A stretch of DNA of 6,598 nt from Candidatus Methanogasteraceae archaeon UBA261 (GTDB taxonomy: Archaea; Halobacteriota; Methanosarcinia; Methanosarcinales; Methanogasteraceae). Positions 5,833-6,598 of the stretch are shown piece by piece. The stretch is taken from assembly GCA_002506015.1 (NCBI GenBank), contig DAWR01000091.1:1-6598 (forward strand), read 5' to 3'. Both the position numbers and the translations under genes were made by a program. Under the pieces are notes generated by a model. It was given only the letters and a program-made list of their open reading frames with translations. It ran no database searches and was not told the origin of the DNA. Position 1 is the stretch's first letter. Each line of letters starts with the position of its first letter.

Positions 5833-6198
5833 ATGATCACAATAACAGAAGACAATATCGACATCAACAGAACGATTGAGACAGCGAAGCACCCCGATGT
5901 CGGCGCGATCGTTACGTTCACAGGCATCGTGCGGGATGATGAGATCTCGGGAATGGAGATTGAGGTGCAGAGAGAACCTGCAGTGCAGGAACTTGGAACG
6001 ATAAGAGAGGACGCGCTAAAACTCTTTGAGATACAGTCTCTTGAGGCGATCCACCGCACTGGAACGCTCTCTGTCGGTGATGTGATCGTGACAATCGTCT
6101 GCAGCGCGCCGCACCGGCAGGACGCATTCGCGGCGTGCGAATACGTGATGGACAAGCTGCAGAATGTGGCGTCGATACGGAGGAGGGAACTGCGTTAA
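5833..6198 (+). CDS. moaE: MoaE-like protein (molybdopterin synthase large-subunit family), catalytic lysines not conserved
   Basis: This protein of 121 residues has the MoaE fold signatures: VGAIVTFTGIVRDD (23-36), an EIEVQREPAVQELGTI segment, IHRTGTLSVGDVIVTIVCSAPHRQDAFAACEYVMDKL (73-109). MoaE forms molybdopterin synthase with the sulfur carrier MoaD and adds the dithiolene sulfurs to precursor Z. In E. coli MoaE, Lys119 and Lys126 of the motif LKTRAPFWKRE are important for activity. Aligned without gaps, this protein reads LQNVASIRRRE, placing Gln110 and Arg117 at those positions. The C-terminus also ends at once afterwards, so it is shorter than E. coli MoaE (about 150). It may be a divergent or inactive relative. 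The ATG at 5833 is preferred over TTG at 5809 because GAGG lies eight bases upstream. An FdhD-like gene follows after about 19 bases. Confidence 0.82.
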   Translation: MITITEDNIDINRTIETAKHPDVGAIVTFTGIVRDDEISGMEIEVQREPAVQELGTIREDALKLFEIQSLEAIHRTGTLSVGDVIVTIVCSAPHRQDAFAACEYVMDKLQNVASIRRRELR

Positions 6199-6217
6199 GA
6201 ATGAGACTGTGACAAAG

Positions 6218-6598
6218 ATGGGTGTGAGCGCCCGGGAGTTCCAAACGGTCCGTGTGAGTCGCTATGAGTCCAAAATTGCTGATACTACCGATTGTGTCGT
6301 TTGCGAAGAGTTTTTCGCATCCACCTCAACAATCGATTCGTTGTCGATCTGGCTGCAAGTCCGTGCCAGCTTGAGGAGCTTGGCGCAGGGTATATTGTCT
6401 GCGAAGGACTCGCGCACGATATTGAGGACGTGCAGGTGTCAGGAGACGAGATCCAGGTGTACGCAGAAACTTCCGGCGTAATGAAGAGATCTTTGCCAGA
6501 GTCTGCAATTACGGTCGGAAAAGAAGATGTTTTTGCGATCATGAATTCGCTAAGGTCTGAAATCTGGGGCAAAGCCGGTGGAACGCACTGCTCTGTTA
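6218..6598 (+). CDS. fdhD: FdhD-like formate dehydrogenase maturation protein, frame broken and 3' end cut
   Basis: FdhD proteins pass sulfur from a cysteine desulfurase to the molybdenum/tungsten cofactor of formate dehydrogenase. The N-terminal part reads in one frame from ATG 6218 (VRVSRYESKIADTTDCVVCEEFF) up to the five T at 6311-6315. The homology continues in another frame from 6316 (RIHLNNRFVVDLAASPCQLE, then ELGAGYIVCEGL, and GKAGGTHCSV at the edge). One more T, or a -1 slip on TTT TTC, joins them as VVCEEFFRIHLNNRF, the expected FdhD order, giving 127 residues so far. The ASP-x-x-LEELGAGY and GGTH motifs fit the family. The CGVCG loop carrying the sulfur-transfer cysteine of E. coli FdhD (Cys121) is missing: the segment between EGL and GGTH is short and reads ETSGVMKRS. 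The start is uncertain (GTG 6209 is possible) and no clear ribosome site is seen. It is probably in one operon with the moaE-like gene. Confidence 0.75.

Overview
The window is archaeal chromosomal DNA. Ribosomal protein eS6, the gamma subunit of translation initiation factor aIF2, an FCF1-type PIN nuclease, an EndoQ-type repair nuclease, TATA-box promoters and Shine-Dalgarno sites all point the same way. The mix suggests a euryarchaeon of the methanogen/methanotroph-related lineages with moderate GC. I cannot name a genus from the sequence alone.

Layout from left to right. (1) Minus strand, 1-1535: eS6 with a long acidic C-terminal tail, followed after a single nucleotide by a tetratricopeptide repeat protein that runs off the left edge. 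(2) 1536-1602: a compact 67-bp divergent promoter region in which one TATA element could serve eS6 on the minus strand and EndoQ on the plus strand. (3) Plus strand, 1603-2859: endonuclease Q, a PHP-family nuclease for deaminated DNA. (4) 2860-3264: about 400 bp without a credible gene, between convergent genes, carrying short degenerate repeats in both orientations. (5) Minus strand, 3265-4881: aIF2-gamma followed by the FCF1-like PIN protein, probably one transcript. (6) Minus strand, 5002-5472: a bacterial-type RuvC Holliday junction resolvase with all four catalytic acidic residues. (7) 5473-5832: a divergent, AT-rich intergenic region with candidate promoters for ruvC (minus) and a moaE-like gene (plus). 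(8) Plus strand, 5833 to the right edge: a MoaE-like protein followed by an FdhD-like protein. The FdhD-like frame is broken at a run of five T and the gene is cut by the window end.

The genes fall into three functional groups: translation and ribosome biogenesis (eS6, aIF2-gamma, FCF1-like PIN), DNA repair and recombination (EndoQ, RuvC), and molybdenum/tungsten cofactor or formate dehydrogenase maturation (MoaE-like, FdhD-like). The most unusual points are these: both maturation proteins seem to lack their family's catalytic residues (the two MoaE lysines; the FdhD CxxC loop); a bacterial-type RuvC sits in an archaeal housekeeping neighbourhood; eS6 has a roughly 49-residue acidic extension and is tightly coupled to a TPR gene.
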